Below, one piece after another: positions 40,664 through 49,118 of a DNA stretch of 64,000 nucleotides (positions are counted from its first letter, which is position 1; each line of letters opens with the position of its first letter). A model generated the notes under the pieces. It had not been told where the DNA came from. It saw only the letters and a program-made list of their open reading frames with translations, and did no database searches. The stretch covers positions 1,585,411 through 1,649,410 of the forward strand of contig NZ_JH601133.1 in NCBI RefSeq assembly GCF_000245795.1. Direction: 5' to 3'. The translations under genes were made by a program, and so were the position numbers. Source of the stretch: Facklamia languida CCUG 37842 (GTDB lineage: Bacteria; Bacillota; Bacilli; Lactobacillales; Aerococcaceae).

Positions 40664-40924
40664 CCAAGTTAATAAAAGTCAAGGCGTAAGAGAGTATGAT
40701 TCGGTGAATGACAGCGAGGTGAGATAGAGTGGAAGCTCACTCTGCAGCCGATTCAGAAACGCACTTACGGGACAAAATGGGTGAATCAATTAGCTCATTT
40801 CGCTGTCTGAGCGTTATCAAACTGAGTAAATCGGGAAGCAATTCCCCGTTTAGAATAAGAGTGGTACCACGGGCAGGACTCGTCTCTATCTTTCCAAGCG
40901 GAAAGAGGAGACGGGTCTTTTTTT
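40664..40924 (+). ncRNA. T-box riboswitch leader of the amino-acid transporter operon
   Basis: The T-box proper, AGAGTGGTACCACGGG, begins at about 40856. It is followed by a terminator, GACTCGTCTC (40877-40886) / GAGACGGGTC (40908-40917) with an inner CTTTCC/GGAAAG, and a T run. Stem I begins with CGTAAG pairing with CTTACG. The internal loop holds AGTA opposite GAA, the usual loop-E pair of specifier loops, followed by ACGCAC. Depending on register the specifier could be ACG (Thr), CGC (Arg) or CAC (His). Uncharged cognate tRNA would prevent termination. A short ORF crossing the leader is not a gene. Confidence 0.92.
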
Positions 40925-40956
40925 ATTAACATTGAAATGAAAGGAAGCGGTAAAAA

Positions 40957-41667
40957 ATGTGTGCAACCATCCAAATTGACTTTACGAAGATGATTCCATG
41001 GCTACCAACCTTCTTAGAGGGTACTCTGGTGACCATTATCTTGTCCTTGATTACGGTCATTTTAGGAACTATGGTGGGTCTCTTGGTCTTAGCCTCTAAA
41101 CAATCCGACTGGCGTATCCTGAAGGGGGTGGCTGGTCTTTATACGACAGTCATTCGAGGAACCCCCATGCTCTTGCAGCTGTTTATGTGGCTCTATGCCT
41201 TCCCATTGATTGGTTTGGTGATTCCACCCTTGCCGTTTCTAGGCAGTCTCTTCGGGTCGCGGGAATTTTTAACTGCTGTCTTGGCCCTGGCCATTAATTC
41301 TGGCGCTTATGTCGCCGAAATCCTGAGAGGGGGACTCGAATCGATTCCCAAAGGCCAGTGGGAGGCTGGACGATCTTTAGGTCTAAGTCAAGGGCAGACC
41401 TATCGTTATATCTTGATGCCCCAGGCCTTTAAGGTGGCGCTACCCGGTCTAGGGAATGAATTTATCACCATGATCAAGGAATCTTCCATCGTATCCGTGG
41501 TAGGGGTCTTTGACTTGATGTATACCCAGAATATTGTCAAGTCGGCGACCTATTCCTTGTTTGAACCCCTCATCCTGGTCGGGCTCATCTACTTGATTTT
41601 GACAACTACTTTAACCGGTTTAATGAAAGGATTGGAGGCGAAGTTAAATGTCCATTCTCAATATTAA
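40957..41667 (+). CDS. Polar amino-acid ABC transporter permease
   Basis: This 236-residue permease of the HisM/GlnP (PAAT) type has five hydrophobic segments and the EAA loop EAGRSLGLSQGQTYRYILMPQAFKVALPGLGNEF. TVIRGTPMLLQLF is the N-terminal family mark. As a single permease gene it would act as a homodimer. It is the first gene after the T-box leader and overlaps the ATPase gene by 20 nt. Confidence 0.92.
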   Translation: MCATIQIDFTKMIPWLPTFLEGTLVTIILSLITVILGTMVGLLVLASKQSDWRILKGVAGLYTTVIRGTPMLLQLFMWLYAFPLIGLVIPPLPFLGSLFGSREFLTAVLALAINSGAYVAEILRGGLESIPKGQWEAGRSLGLSQGQTYRYILMPQAFKVALPGLGNEFITMIKESSIVSVVGVFDLMYTQNIVKSATYSLFEPLILVGLIYLILTTTLTGLMKGLEAKLNVHSQY

Positions 41668-42388
41668 AGACTTAACCAAGTCTTACGGTGACTTACAGGT
41701 CCTAAAGGGGGTCTCCCTAGAGGTCGAAAAAGGGGAAGTGATTGCCCTAATCGGTCCTTCTGGTTCAGGCAAATCAACCTTGTTGCGGTGTATCAATCGA
41801 ATGGAGACACCGACATCTGGCGCGGTCTACTTTGATGACCAAGTCTTTGCGGGCGATAAAATTGACCAGAAGACCCTTAATCGATTACGGTCCAAGATCG
41901 GTATGGTCTTTCAGCACTTTAACCTCTTTCCGCATTTGACGGTCTTAGAAAATATCACCCTAGCCCCGATCAAGCTTCATTATCAGGATGAACAAACCGC
42001 TAATAACCAAGCCCAATCCCTCTTAGATAAGGTCGGATTAGAGGATAAGGGGCAGGCCTATCCCCACCAATTATCAGGTGGTCAAAAACAGCGGGTAGCG
42101 ATCGCAAGGGCCCTAGCGCTTAAACCAGAGATCTTGCTCTTTGATGAACCCACCTCGGCCCTCGATCCTGAACGGGTCAAGGAAGTCCTGAATGTGATTC
42201 AAGACCTGGCCTTAGAGGGCATGACCTTAATCATCGTGACCCATGAGATGTCCTTTGCCCAAAAAGTGGCCTCCCGGGTTGCCTTTATGGACCAGGGCCA
42301 GATCCTAGAAATCGGGTCAGCTGACCAGGTCTTTAACCATCCACAGTCCGACCGCCTACAAACATTTCTCAGACAAGTTGACTTCTAG
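41648..42388 (+). CDS. Polar amino-acid ABC transporter ATPase
   Basis: This 246-residue ATPase of the GlnQ/HisP type has Walker A GPSGSGKST, the signature LSGGQKQR, Walker B LLFDEPTSALD and the switch His (VTHEMSFAQ). Its length, without a C-terminal regulatory domain, is typical for amino-acid importers. Confidence 0.93.
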   Translation: MSILNIKDLTKSYGDLQVLKGVSLEVEKGEVIALIGPSGSGKSTLLRCINRMETPTSGAVYFDDQVFAGDKIDQKTLNRLRSKIGMVFQHFNLFPHLTVLENITLAPIKLHYQDEQTANNQAQSLLDKVGLEDKGQAYPHQLSGGQKQRVAIARALALKPEILLFDEPTSALDPERVKEVLNVIQDLALEGMTLIIVTHEMSFAQKVASRVAFMDQGQILEIGSADQVFNHPQSDRLQTFLRQVDF

Positions 42389-42409
42389 TGACGAATCAGG
42401 AGGAATCTT

Positions 42410-43258
42410 ATGAAACACCTTATCAAACTAACAAGCTTCTGCCTCATGTTGGTTCTATGTATCCTACCACCAAGCATTCAAGCGGCAGACCAATTAGCAG
42501 AAATCAAGGAAAGAGGCCGGCTCTTAGTTGGAACCTCGCCAGACTTTCCACCCATGGAATTCTACCACCTTAATGAAGAGGGCGGTAAGGAAATTGTCGG
42601 CAGTGACATTGCTTTAGCCCAAGCCATAGCGGATGAAATTGGCGTAGAATTGTACCTAGTGACGACAGATTTTAATGGCGTTTTAGCAAATCTACAAGCG
42701 GGCACCATTGATTTAGGGATTACCGGCCTCTCCAAAAGCAAGGAACGTGAAGCCGCTATGTACTTTTCTAAGCCCTACCAGCAGGAACAATCGGATGAAG
42801 GCTATCAGGGGATTGTGATGCATAAGGACTTGGCCGCCACTTTCCAAAACTTAGACCAGATCCAAGCGGCCCAATTAGTGGTCGGGGTCCAAGGGGGCTC
42901 GATCCAATATGAAACCGCCCAAACCTTGACGGAGAAGGGCCAGATCAAACAATTTGCGACCACTGATTCGGCGGTAATGGCCTTGAATGCGGGCGATGTT
43001 CAAGCGGTCGCGGTTTCTTCTTCGTCGTTTCTTCCCATGCTCGAGCGTTTTCCTGACTTGAGGCTCTTAGACCAAGCCGGTTATGACTTGGATCCAACGG
43101 GTTATTATGGTCAGAATGTTATCGGCTTTCCGCGCAGCCATGACAACCAGTCCTTGATTGATTTATGTAATCAAGTCATCGACCGTGCCATTGAATCGGG
43201 TCAGATGAAGGAATGGAGTCAATCTGCCAGAGAATTAGCCAAACAAGGGGCAGAGTAA
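42410..43258 (+). CDS. Amino-acid-binding protein of the ABC transporter
   Basis: This 282-residue family 3 solute-binding protein has a signal peptide (residues 1-25) ending at SIQAADQ without a lipobox Cys, so tethering differs from most Gram-positive binding proteins. The ligand-binding start GRLLVGTSPDFPPMEFY and GSDIALAQAIADEIGVEL fit cationic or polar amino acids. TIDLGITGLSKSKEREAAMYFSKPY is a family hallmark. With the T-box leader this suggests uptake of His, Arg or Thr; the sequence alone does not decide. The stop codon runs directly into repeat-derived sequence that recurs at 39605. Confidence 0.88.
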   Translation: MKHLIKLTSFCLMLVLCILPPSIQAADQLAEIKERGRLLVGTSPDFPPMEFYHLNEEGGKEIVGSDIALAQAIADEIGVELYLVTTDFNGVLANLQAGTIDLGITGLSKSKEREAAMYFSKPYQQEQSDEGYQGIVMHKDLAATFQNLDQIQAAQLVVGVQGGSIQYETAQTLTEKGQIKQFATTDSAVMALNAGDVQAVAVSSSSFLPMLERFPDLRLLDQAGYDLDPTGYYGQNVIGFPRSHDNQSLIDLCNQVIDRAIESGQMKEWSQSARELAKQGAE

Positions 43259-43373
43259 GGCATTGCAGATACTGGATTAAATAAGAAAAAATAAAAAGAG
43301 AGAACCGTCAATAATGCAGGTTCACTGCTTAATCATAGGGGACCGCCCTTCAAAGCGGAGCTTTTCCGGGCTA
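43256..43373 (+). repeat. Near-identical direct repeat of 39605-39720
   Basis: From AAGGCA through AGATACTGGATTAAATAAG to CTTTTCCGGGCT, the segment matches 39605-39720 almost base for base, differing in a few positions and one AG dinucleotide. The copies flank the T-box transporter operon in the same orientation. Confidence 0.85.
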
Positions 43374-43382
43374 GGACTACTG
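43304..43382 (-). repeat. CR12, 5' half of a cloverleaf repeat (orientation A)
   Basis: It holds the P1 left arm and P2 (CAAAGC GGA GCTTTT) and stops at GGACTACTGG. Its first part is within the direct repeat shared with island 2. Confidence 0.7.
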
Positions 43383-43423
43383 GAATTAAGTGATGCAAAA
43401 AACTATAAAAATAAAAGGTAGGA

Positions 43424-43601
43424 TACCGTCAATCAGGCAGCACCAATGCTTATCATAGGGGACCGCCCTCCAAAACAGAGTTTTTCCGGGCTAGGGCCAC
43501 TAGGCAATGCCTAGACGGTAAACCGTAAGGCATTGCACGCTACGTGGCCCTTCCTCTTTTCCTATGATTAAGACTTGGTACCTACCTTTTATTGACGGAT
43601 T
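43424..43601 (-). repeat. CR13, complete cloverleaf repeat (orientation A)
   Basis: The P3 base is GGGCCAC / GTGGCCC (compensated) and the upper stem is GCAATGCC / GGCATTGC. P2 is AAAAC / GTTTT, another compensated change from AAAGC / GCTTT. P1 is CCGTCAAT..TTATCATAGG / CCTATGATTAA..ATTGACGG. Confidence 0.87.
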
Positions 43602-43969
43602 CGATATTCTATTAATTTAAGATATTGATCCTTATTCCACTGGACAAAAAGGAAAAGAATGGATTCAAGGAGCGCCTATAAAATAAAGGAGGTCTGACTA
43701 TTTAATTAGACTAGCTACCTTTTTATCTCAAAGATAATGGATAAAGTAAAGCGGCTAAGCTAATAAAAATGAGACCATCCACGTACTTGTGAATTGATAT
43801 TTAAAATGCTCTGATTTTTATTTGATTTACATCTTGAAGGCTAAGTAAAACTAGGTTCATTCGACCAGCTTTCTTATAAAAGTAAAGTCGGGATGATTAG
43901 TCAAGTCCTTCCTTAATTGAGTCAAAAATATTTTTTTCATATTGGGCAAGGATTCAACAAGATCGACAA
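43602..43969. other. AT-rich spacer of island 3
   Basis: No gene. CAAAGATAATGGATAAAG (43739-43756) is the exact reverse complement of 25883-25900. Confidence 0.55.
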
Positions 43970-44140
43970 TAAATAAAAGAAGGCAGTCTCAATGCTTAAT
44001 CAAAGGACAGTGGACGATCCACGCAGATTACAAGGCCTTACGGTTTACCGTTTAGGCCTTGCCTAGTGGATCGAGCCTGGAAAAGCAAGGCTTTGGAGGG
44101 CGGTCCCCTTTAATTAAGCATTGAGGATGGCCTTCTTTTT
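43970..44140 (+). repeat. CR14, complete cloverleaf repeat (orientation B)
   Basis: Close relative of CR10 in position and sequence. P3 is CGATCCAC..CAAGGCC / GGCCTTG..GTGGATCG. P1 is GTCTCAATGCTTAATCAAAG / TTTAATTAAGCATTGAGGATGG, the right arm being slightly changed. Confidence 0.85.
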
Positions 44141-44175
44141 TATTTGCTTCCTCTTAACCATCATTAAATAATAAT

Positions 44176-44264
44176 GGACCGAGGCTTTGCCTAGTGGATC
44201 AATCCCGGAAAAGCAGAGCTTTGAAGGGCGGTCCTTTTTAATTAAGCATTGGGGAGCCTTTTTT
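44176..44264 (+). repeat. CR15, 3' half of a cloverleaf repeat (orientation B)
   Basis: Same truncation as CR11: starts in P3 (GGCTTTGCCTAGTGGATC), keeps P2 and the return arm (TTTTTAATTAAGCATTGG). Confidence 0.7.
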
Positions 44265-44294
44265 AGATGTTCATTTCTCATTTTTTCCTTTAGC

Positions 44295-44322
44295 TTGCAA
44301 AAAAATCCAAAACCGTTATACT
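44295..44322 (+). promoter_or_regulatory. Promoter of guaC
   Basis: TTGCAA (44295-44300), 16 nt, TATACT (44317-44322). No purine riboswitch core was recognised in the 60-nt leader. Confidence 0.6.
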
Positions 44323-44379
44323 ATTTAAGGTTCGCAAAGCGAGCATTTATTATCGATTGAAGAAGGAGACTACTGATTA

Positions 44380-45348
44380 ATGCAAACTTTTGATTATGAA
44401 CAGGTCCAGTTGATTCCCAATAAGTGTATTGTGAAGAGCCGTAAAGAGTGTGATGCAAGTGTGACCTTGGGAGAGCGCACTTTCAAGATCCCCGTTGTAC
44501 CCGCGAATATGCAGACTGTTATTAATGAGGAATTAGCTCAAAAGTTAGCACAAGCAGGTTACTTCTATATTATGCACCGCTTTGAGCCAGAGAAACGTTT
44601 AGACTTTGTTAAGAAGATGAACCAACTTGGCCTCTATGCTTCTATTTCAGTGGGGGTTAAGGAAGAGGAATACACCTTTATTGATGAATTAAAGGCTTCT
44701 GGAGAACCTGTGGCTTATATGACGATTGACATAGCTCATGGCCATTCAGACACGGTCATCCAAATGATTAAGTATATTAAGAAGCAATTACCGAACACCT
44801 TTGTGATTGCCGGCAATATTGCGACACCTGAAGCAGTCCGTGACCTGGAAAATGCTGGAGCGGACGCAACCAAAGTCGGTGTGGGTCCAGGTCGGGTGTG
44901 TATTACAAAAATTAAGACCGGTTTTGGGACAGCTGGCTGGCAACTTTCAGCTGTGCGCTTGTGTGCGAAATCAGCCCGTAAGCCGATTATTGCCGATGGT
45001 GGGATTCGTACTCACGGGGATATTGCCAAGTCTTACCGGTTTGGTGCCGATATGGTGATGATTGGGTCCTTGTTAGCGGCTCACGAAGAATCACCAGGGG
45101 AAACCGTGGTGGAAGATGGCGTGACTTACCAAGAATACTTCGGGTCTGCCTCACAATTCCAAAAGGGTGAATATAAGAACGTCGAAGGGAAGAAGATCCT
45201 CCTCGAAAGCCGGGGGTCCATCTTCTCAACCCTGACTGAAATGGAAGAGGACTTACAATCTTCAATCTCTTATGCAGGTGGTAAGGACCTTGGTGCCATT
45301 CGGACAGTGGATTATATGATCGTTCCTACGATCTATAATGGTGACTAA
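44380..45348 (+). CDS. guaC: GMP reductase
   Basis: This 322-residue enzyme converts GMP to IMP and ammonia with NADPH, recycling guanine nucleotides. It has the TIM barrel of the IMPDH/GMPR family without CBS domains. The catalytic cysteine is C174 in [37 protein letters not shown] and [12 protein letters not shown] follow. Short length and the YFYIMHRF motif distinguish it from IMP dehydrogenase. Transcribed alone with a strong terminator. Confidence 0.95.
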   Translation: MQTFDYEQVQLIPNKCIVKSRKECDASVTLGERTFKIPVVPANMQTVINEELAQKLAQAGYFYIMHRFEPEKRLDFVKKMNQLGLYASISVGVKEEEYTFIDELKASGEPVAYMTIDIAHGHSDTVIQMIKYIKKQLPNTFVIAGNIATPEAVRDLENAGADATKVGVGPGRVCITKIKTGFGTAGWQLSAVRLCAKSARKPIIADGGIRTHGDIAKSYRFGADMVMIGSLLAAHEESPGETVVEDGVTYQEYFGSASQFQKGEYKNVEGKKILLESRGSIFSTLTEMEEDLQSSISYAGGKDLGAIRTVDYMIVPTIYNGD

Positions 45349-45368
45349 ACTCTAAAATCATAAAAACA

Positions 45369-45408
45369 CAAAAAGCCGAGGACCTCAAAGGAGGTCACCG
45401 GCTTTTTT
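45369..45408. terminator. Bidirectional terminator after guaC
   Basis: AAAAAGCCG..GACCTC pairs with GAGGTC..CGGCTTTTTT around AAAG, shared with the convergent CofE-like gene. Confidence 0.9.
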
Positions 45409-45414
45409 GCTTGG

Positions 45415-46608
45415 TTATTGGTCAGAATATTTGTCAAAGTAGCCCTTAATATAGATGAAAGGCGTGCCCTTATCGCCAGAACCAGAGGTAAGGTCAGATA
45501 ATGAACCAAGTAGGTCGGTTAATTGACGCGGAGTGGTGCCAATCCGTTCGGATTCATCTTGTCCTTGAGAGGTATGGCTGCCAATATAGTCTCGAATGGC
45601 CGCCACCAGGTCGTCACCTTTCAAGTCATTGAACTTCTCATCTGCCAGGTATTTTAGTTTGACTTCATCTGGAGTGCCTTCTAAGCCAGCTGTATAAGCA
45701 GGGGAGACCACAGGGTCAGCTAATTCCCAGATAGCTGATTGGGGATCTTTGAAGGCGCCATCGCCGTAGATCATGACTTCAACAGTCTTGCCGGTTGCTT
45801 CCTTCAAGAGGGCTTGAACCTTGGCCACAAACTTGTCACCATCGACAGGGAAGAGCTTAATGGTCTCTTGGTTGGAAAGGTTGGCACCTAAGAGGCCATA
45901 ATCTGGGTTATAGCCGGATCCATCAATCGATTCAGTCATAATTTCATCCAGGGTCAGAACCTTCTTGGCACCCGCTTCAAGCAAGCGTTTCTTAGTCCGG
46001 CGCCGGGTATGGATATCGCAAGCTAAGACATGGTCGGTGTAATCAAGGATGGCCTTGGGTTGGTTAGCCAGGATAATCGTACATTTAGCGCCTTCGTCCT
46101 CAACGGTTTTGCGGTAGAGGTCTAGATAGTCAACGCCTGTGAAGGGGTGCTTCAAGTCACCAAAGAGCTCTTTAATCTTGGCTTCATCTAAGACATCGGA
46201 CGAGGGGTTAATGCCGGCGTCATCTAATTGTTCGATTAACATGAGGGGGTTGCCAACTTCATCGGAAGGGTAAGCCAATTGAATGACAACTTCTTTAGCT
46301 GCCCGCGCAATAGCCTTCAATGTTGACTGGAAACGATTGCGAGAGGTGATGGGGTGGATGACACCAATCGTCTCGCTAGCCAATTTGGTTTTGATGTCTT
46401 TCGCGATGGTATCTAAGGTGACATAATTGCCTTGCGCACGTGCCACGATCGATTCAGTGACCGTAACGATATCGCGATCATCAATGGTAAAGGGCGCTTC
46501 TTGACTGGAAGCTAAGACCGTATCTAAGACGATTTGTGCTAAGTCATCGCCTTCATTAATAATCGGAGCTCGTAAACCACGTGTAACAGTCCCAACAGTT
46601 CTTTTCAT
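45415..46608 (-). CDS. CofE-like (F420-0:glutamate ligase family) protein
   Basis: This 397-residue protein starts at the ATG beginning 46608 (AAAGGAAA upstream); the frame extends ten codons further. It matches the Firmicute branch of the coenzyme F420-0:gamma-glutamyl ligase family (COG1478). Landmarks are TRGLRAPIINEGDDLAQIVLD, DRDIVTVTESIVARAQGN, HPITSRNRF and YGDGAFKDPQSAIWELADPVVSPAYT. Lactobacillales do not make F420, so the enzyme presumably conjugates a different acceptor. The first and last 40 residues are charged and may be regulatory. Confidence 0.82.
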   Translation of the reverse strand: MKRTVGTVTRGLRAPIINEGDDLAQIVLDTVLASSQEAPFTIDDRDIVTVTESIVARAQGNYVTLDTIAKDIKTKLASETIGVIHPITSRNRFQSTLKAIARAAKEVVIQLAYPSDEVGNPLMLIEQLDDAGINPSSDVLDEAKIKELFGDLKHPFTGVDYLDLYRKTVEDEGAKCTIILANQPKAILDYTDHVLACDIHTRRRTKKRLLEAGAKKVLTLDEIMTESIDGSGYNPDYGLLGANLSNQETIKLFPVDGDKFVAKVQALLKEATGKTVEVMIYGDGAFKDPQSAIWELADPVVSPAYTAGLEGTPDEVKLKYLADEKFNDLKGDDLVAAIRDYIGSHTSQGQDESERIGTTPRQLTDLLGSLSDLTSGSGDKGTPFIYIKGYFDKYSDQ

Positions 46609-46757
46609 AGTGATTTTCCTTTCAATCTTTGACCTCAAGCAATCATAAAGGCTGACTGGTTCATGACCAGCAAGTCTTTAACGACTTTGCTATTCTACCA
46701 CATTTTAGGGCAATGGTTAAACTTTTTTTGAAGGAAGGGAAGGTATAAATCAGGTAT

Positions 46758-47474
46758 TTACTCCTGCATTTCTGGTGGAGTTGGAAGTTTAGATAGGTAG
46801 AGACAATAGAGGATGGCCACAATTATAGTGACCAGAGGGTAGACTAGGGTGGTGAGGGTCTTGTCGACAGTAAAAAGGGCTGCCATATCGACTAGGCTGT
46901 GGACTAGGATACATGGAATTAGACTGCCGCTCTTGTAATAGACCATCGTAAGAATAAAGCCCCAAGCAACCGCAAAAGCAATTTGAATGAATGTATCCAG
47001 ACTGGCTTGCCCCGATAAGAGATTCACAATATGGCCGAGGCCAAAGGTCACCGAGGATAGGCTGATCGCAAGGACTGGACCGTCTCGCTTAAGCAGAGTG
47101 CGAAAGAGAAATCCCCTGAAGAGAACCTCTTCAATAAAGCCAATTAAGCCCATGGTTACAAGAGCAAAGGCTAAATGCCTGCCATGATAATGAACCTGTA
47201 AGCCTGACCAGAGATTGCCTGTAGCTAGAAAGACCATGGGAATAAAATAGATAAAGGTTTTAGGATTCTCAGGAAGTTGATTCAATTTATAGTAACTATC
47301 TAACCCAAGAGCCATCAGGAAATAAGCAATCACCAGGGACAACATCAAATGACCGGCCATTAATTGAACACTTCCATCCCCATATTGAGCTCTTAGAGGG
47401 GTTGACATCAAGACATATAGAATAATCCAGCCAAGAGAGAAGGCTAGAGGGTGGTGGTCATGTAGTTTAATCAT
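46758..47474 (-). CDS. CPBP-family intramembrane metalloprotease
   Basis: This 238-residue CAAX-prenyl-protease/ABI-type membrane protease has about seven hydrophobic segments. Motif 1 is E115-E116-VLFR (R120), motif 2 is FGLGH with H148, and motif 3 is LVHSLVDM near residue 192, together the metal site. In Lactobacillales such proteins are linked to bacteriocin self-immunity or peptide processing; no bacteriocin gene is seen nearby. It lies 11 nt downstream of a TetR regulator gene and is probably controlled by it. Confidence 0.88.
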   Translation of the reverse strand: MIKLHDHHPLAFSLGWIILYVLMSTPLRAQYGDGSVQLMAGHLMLSLVIAYFLMALGLDSYYKLNQLPENPKTFIYFIPMVFLATGNLWSGLQVHYHGRHLAFALVTMGLIGFIEEVLFRGFLFRTLLKRDGPVLAISLSSVTFGLGHIVNLLSGQASLDTFIQIAFAVAWGFILTMVYYKSGSLIPCILVHSLVDMAALFTVDKTLTTLVYPLVTIIVAILYCLYLSKLPTPPEMQE

Positions 47475-47485
47475 AAGATCGTCTC

Positions 47486-48040
47486 CTATTCTTTGATAAG
47501 TTGTTGGTAAAAATCCTTTAGAATCGTCTCGAGTTCAGCCAGATTTGGCTTCATGGCATTATTCGCGAGTAGACTGGCGACGCCATGCACTAGAAAGAAA
47601 AAACTAGCAAAGCTTTGTTGCGTACGATCTAAATCCCAGTTAAGACTCTGGCCCATCACTTCTAGGATTTGATTGAGATTGGGATCCTCTAAAATATCCT
47701 GTAGGCTAGATTGACTGAAATGATTGGTTTGGAAGAGAAAGATAAAAAAGTGCTGTTCTTCTAAGGAAAATTGTAGGTAATTGAGTCCTAATGTGAGTAA
47801 TGGATTGGCCGATGAGGGTGGAATGTCAAGTAGGTAGCGGGTATGATAATCATTCACCAGCTGATAAGTTGCTTCCTTAATGGCCTCCATGGTCGCAAAA
47901 TGATACAAGACTGGTTGGGTGGAACAAGCCAATCCCTGGGCAATGGACCGAGCAGAAAGTGCATGGTATCCCTTGTCCTGTACGATTTTGAAGGCTTGGT
48001 TGAGGATCATCTCTCGAGTAATTTTAGTCTTAGCTGCCAT
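47486..48040 (-). CDS. TetR/AcrR-family transcriptional regulator
   Basis: This 184-residue repressor has an N-terminal helix-turn-helix at residues about 5-50 (KITREMILNQAFKIVQDKGYHALSARSIAQGLACSTQPVLYHFATMEAI) and a helical ligand-binding domain. The second of two adjacent ATGs is preferred because it sits 5 nt after AAGGAGG. It is the first gene of a two-gene unit with the CPBP protease. A perfect palindrome just upstream is its likely operator. Confidence 0.9.
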   Translation of the reverse strand: MAAKTKITREMILNQAFKIVQDKGYHALSARSIAQGLACSTQPVLYHFATMEAIKEATYQLVNDYHTRYLLDIPPSSANPLLTLGLNYLQFSLEEQHFFIFLFQTNHFSQSSLQDILEDPNLNQILEVMGQSLNWDLDRTQQSFASFFFLVHGVASLLANNAMKPNLAELETILKDFYQQLIKE

Positions 48041-48055
48041 CATTACCTCCTTAAA

Positions 48056-48069
48056 ATAACACGTGTTAT
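48056..48069. promoter_or_regulatory. Palindromic operator of the TetR unit
   Basis: ATAACACGTGTTAT is a perfect 14-bp palindrome, 16 nt upstream of the tetR start codon, in the position of an autoregulatory operator. The form fits TetR-type sites. Confidence 0.7.
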
Positions 48070-48198
48070 ATATGGTCTTATATTACTTTTCTAAGGAAGA
48101 AATGTCAATTATAAAAGGAGATAATAAGGTCATCATTTTAATGAAAGAAAGGTTGCAAGTCCTGAAAACAACTATCAATACAAACCACGGTTCAATGG

Positions 48199-48244
48199 AT
48201 TAGAATGAATCTAATTTAGAATTAAAATTTTCTAGTTAAACTAG
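48199..48244. promoter_or_regulatory. Two palindromes upstream of the YdjY-like gene
   Basis: ATTAGA-N5-TCTAAT (48199-48215) and CTAGTT-A-AACTAG (48232-48244) precede the secreted protein gene by 80-130 nt. Possible operators; no regulator can be named. Confidence 0.35.
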
Positions 48245-48325
48245 TCATATATTAGTAATAATAATGGTGACGAGGGATAAAATTTAGCCAAGTAGGCGTA
48301 TAATAATTATGAAAGGATGATGAAA

Positions 48326-49018
48326 ATGTTCAAAAAAATGTGTTTAACAGCTCTAGCAAGTCTGAGTTTAGCAAGCATCGCCTTAAATGTCCCTGATCAT
48401 GTCACACAACTTGATTCAATCACTGCAGCTGAGGAAACGACTCAAGCGATCGTCTCAAAAGACCATCCAATAGAAGTTGACAAGGAAGCTAAAGTGGTCT
48501 ATCTTGCAGTTCAAATGAATAAGAAGGCTATGGAAGAGGGCTCTCAACATGCGGTAGTCGATCAAGAAGGTGGCAATGGCGATGTGGCCTTATTGCAATC
48601 CTTCGTTAATCCTAAAGACTTTTATCAAGCCTTAACTGATTTAGGTGCGGAGCCAGGAGATAATCTTACCTTAGATGACCTAAAAGAAGACAAAACTGTC
48701 GAAGGAAGTCCTCTGGAAATTACCATCTCATGGGAAGGCCAAGAAGAAGTTGCCTTAACCGATTTATTCACATCTGACAATGAAGGCATAGCTAAAAGTG
48801 ATTTTCGGTTTGGCGGTAATCTTGAAACCAATCAAGAGCTAGATACAGGCTGCACAATCTGCCTATACTCCTGTCCAGTTGGTATCGTATCCAATGCGGC
48901 GGTTTCAACTAAAGATCTGGATAGCTTAAAAGTTTATGCAGACCCTGAAGAATTTCCAGAAGATGGAACAATTATGACCTTGAAAGTTCAAATTAAGGAT
49001 TCATCAGAGAGTAAATAA
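48326..49018 (+). CDS. YdjY-like secreted protein
   Basis: This exported protein of about 230 residues has a signal peptide (MFKKMCLTALASLSLASIAL). Of three close ATGs (48317, 48320, 48326) the last has the best spacing to GAAAGG. The body matches the YdjY-type domain: IEVDKEAKVVYLAVQMNKKAMEEGSQHAVVDQEGGN, LTDLGAEPGDN and TISWEGQEEVALTDLF. It ends with the conserved cysteine segment GCTICLYSCPVGIVSNAA. Three cysteines in this segment suggest metal or disulfide chemistry. Function of the family is not established. Confidence 0.8.
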   Translation: MFKKMCLTALASLSLASIALNVPDHVTQLDSITAAEETTQAIVSKDHPIEVDKEAKVVYLAVQMNKKAMEEGSQHAVVDQEGGNGDVALLQSFVNPKDFYQALTDLGAEPGDNLTLDDLKEDKTVEGSPLEITISWEGQEEVALTDLFTSDNEGIAKSDFRFGGNLETNQELDTGCTICLYSCPVGIVSNAAVSTKDLDSLKVYADPEEFPEDGTIMTLKVQIKDSSESK

Positions 49019-49082
49019 AGGGATCCTGAAGATTATAGCGACTCGAATCAGAGAATTGTAAAACTTATTTATCATGAATTGG

Positions 49083-49118
49083 ATCGGCATAAAGGATCAA
49101 TCTTTGTGCCGATTTTTT
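49083..49118 (+). terminator. Rho-independent terminator
   Basis: ATCGGCATAAAG (49083-49094) pairs with CTTTGTGCCGAT (49102-49113), one wobble, then a T run. Confidence 0.85.

Noticed and set aside
40729-40929. 66-residue open frame before the amino-acid transporter
   Set aside because: It lies wholly inside the T-box leader and its terminator.
44260-44379. Purine riboswitch upstream of guaC
   Set aside because: The leader after the predicted start site is short and lacks the conserved purine-aptamer loops.
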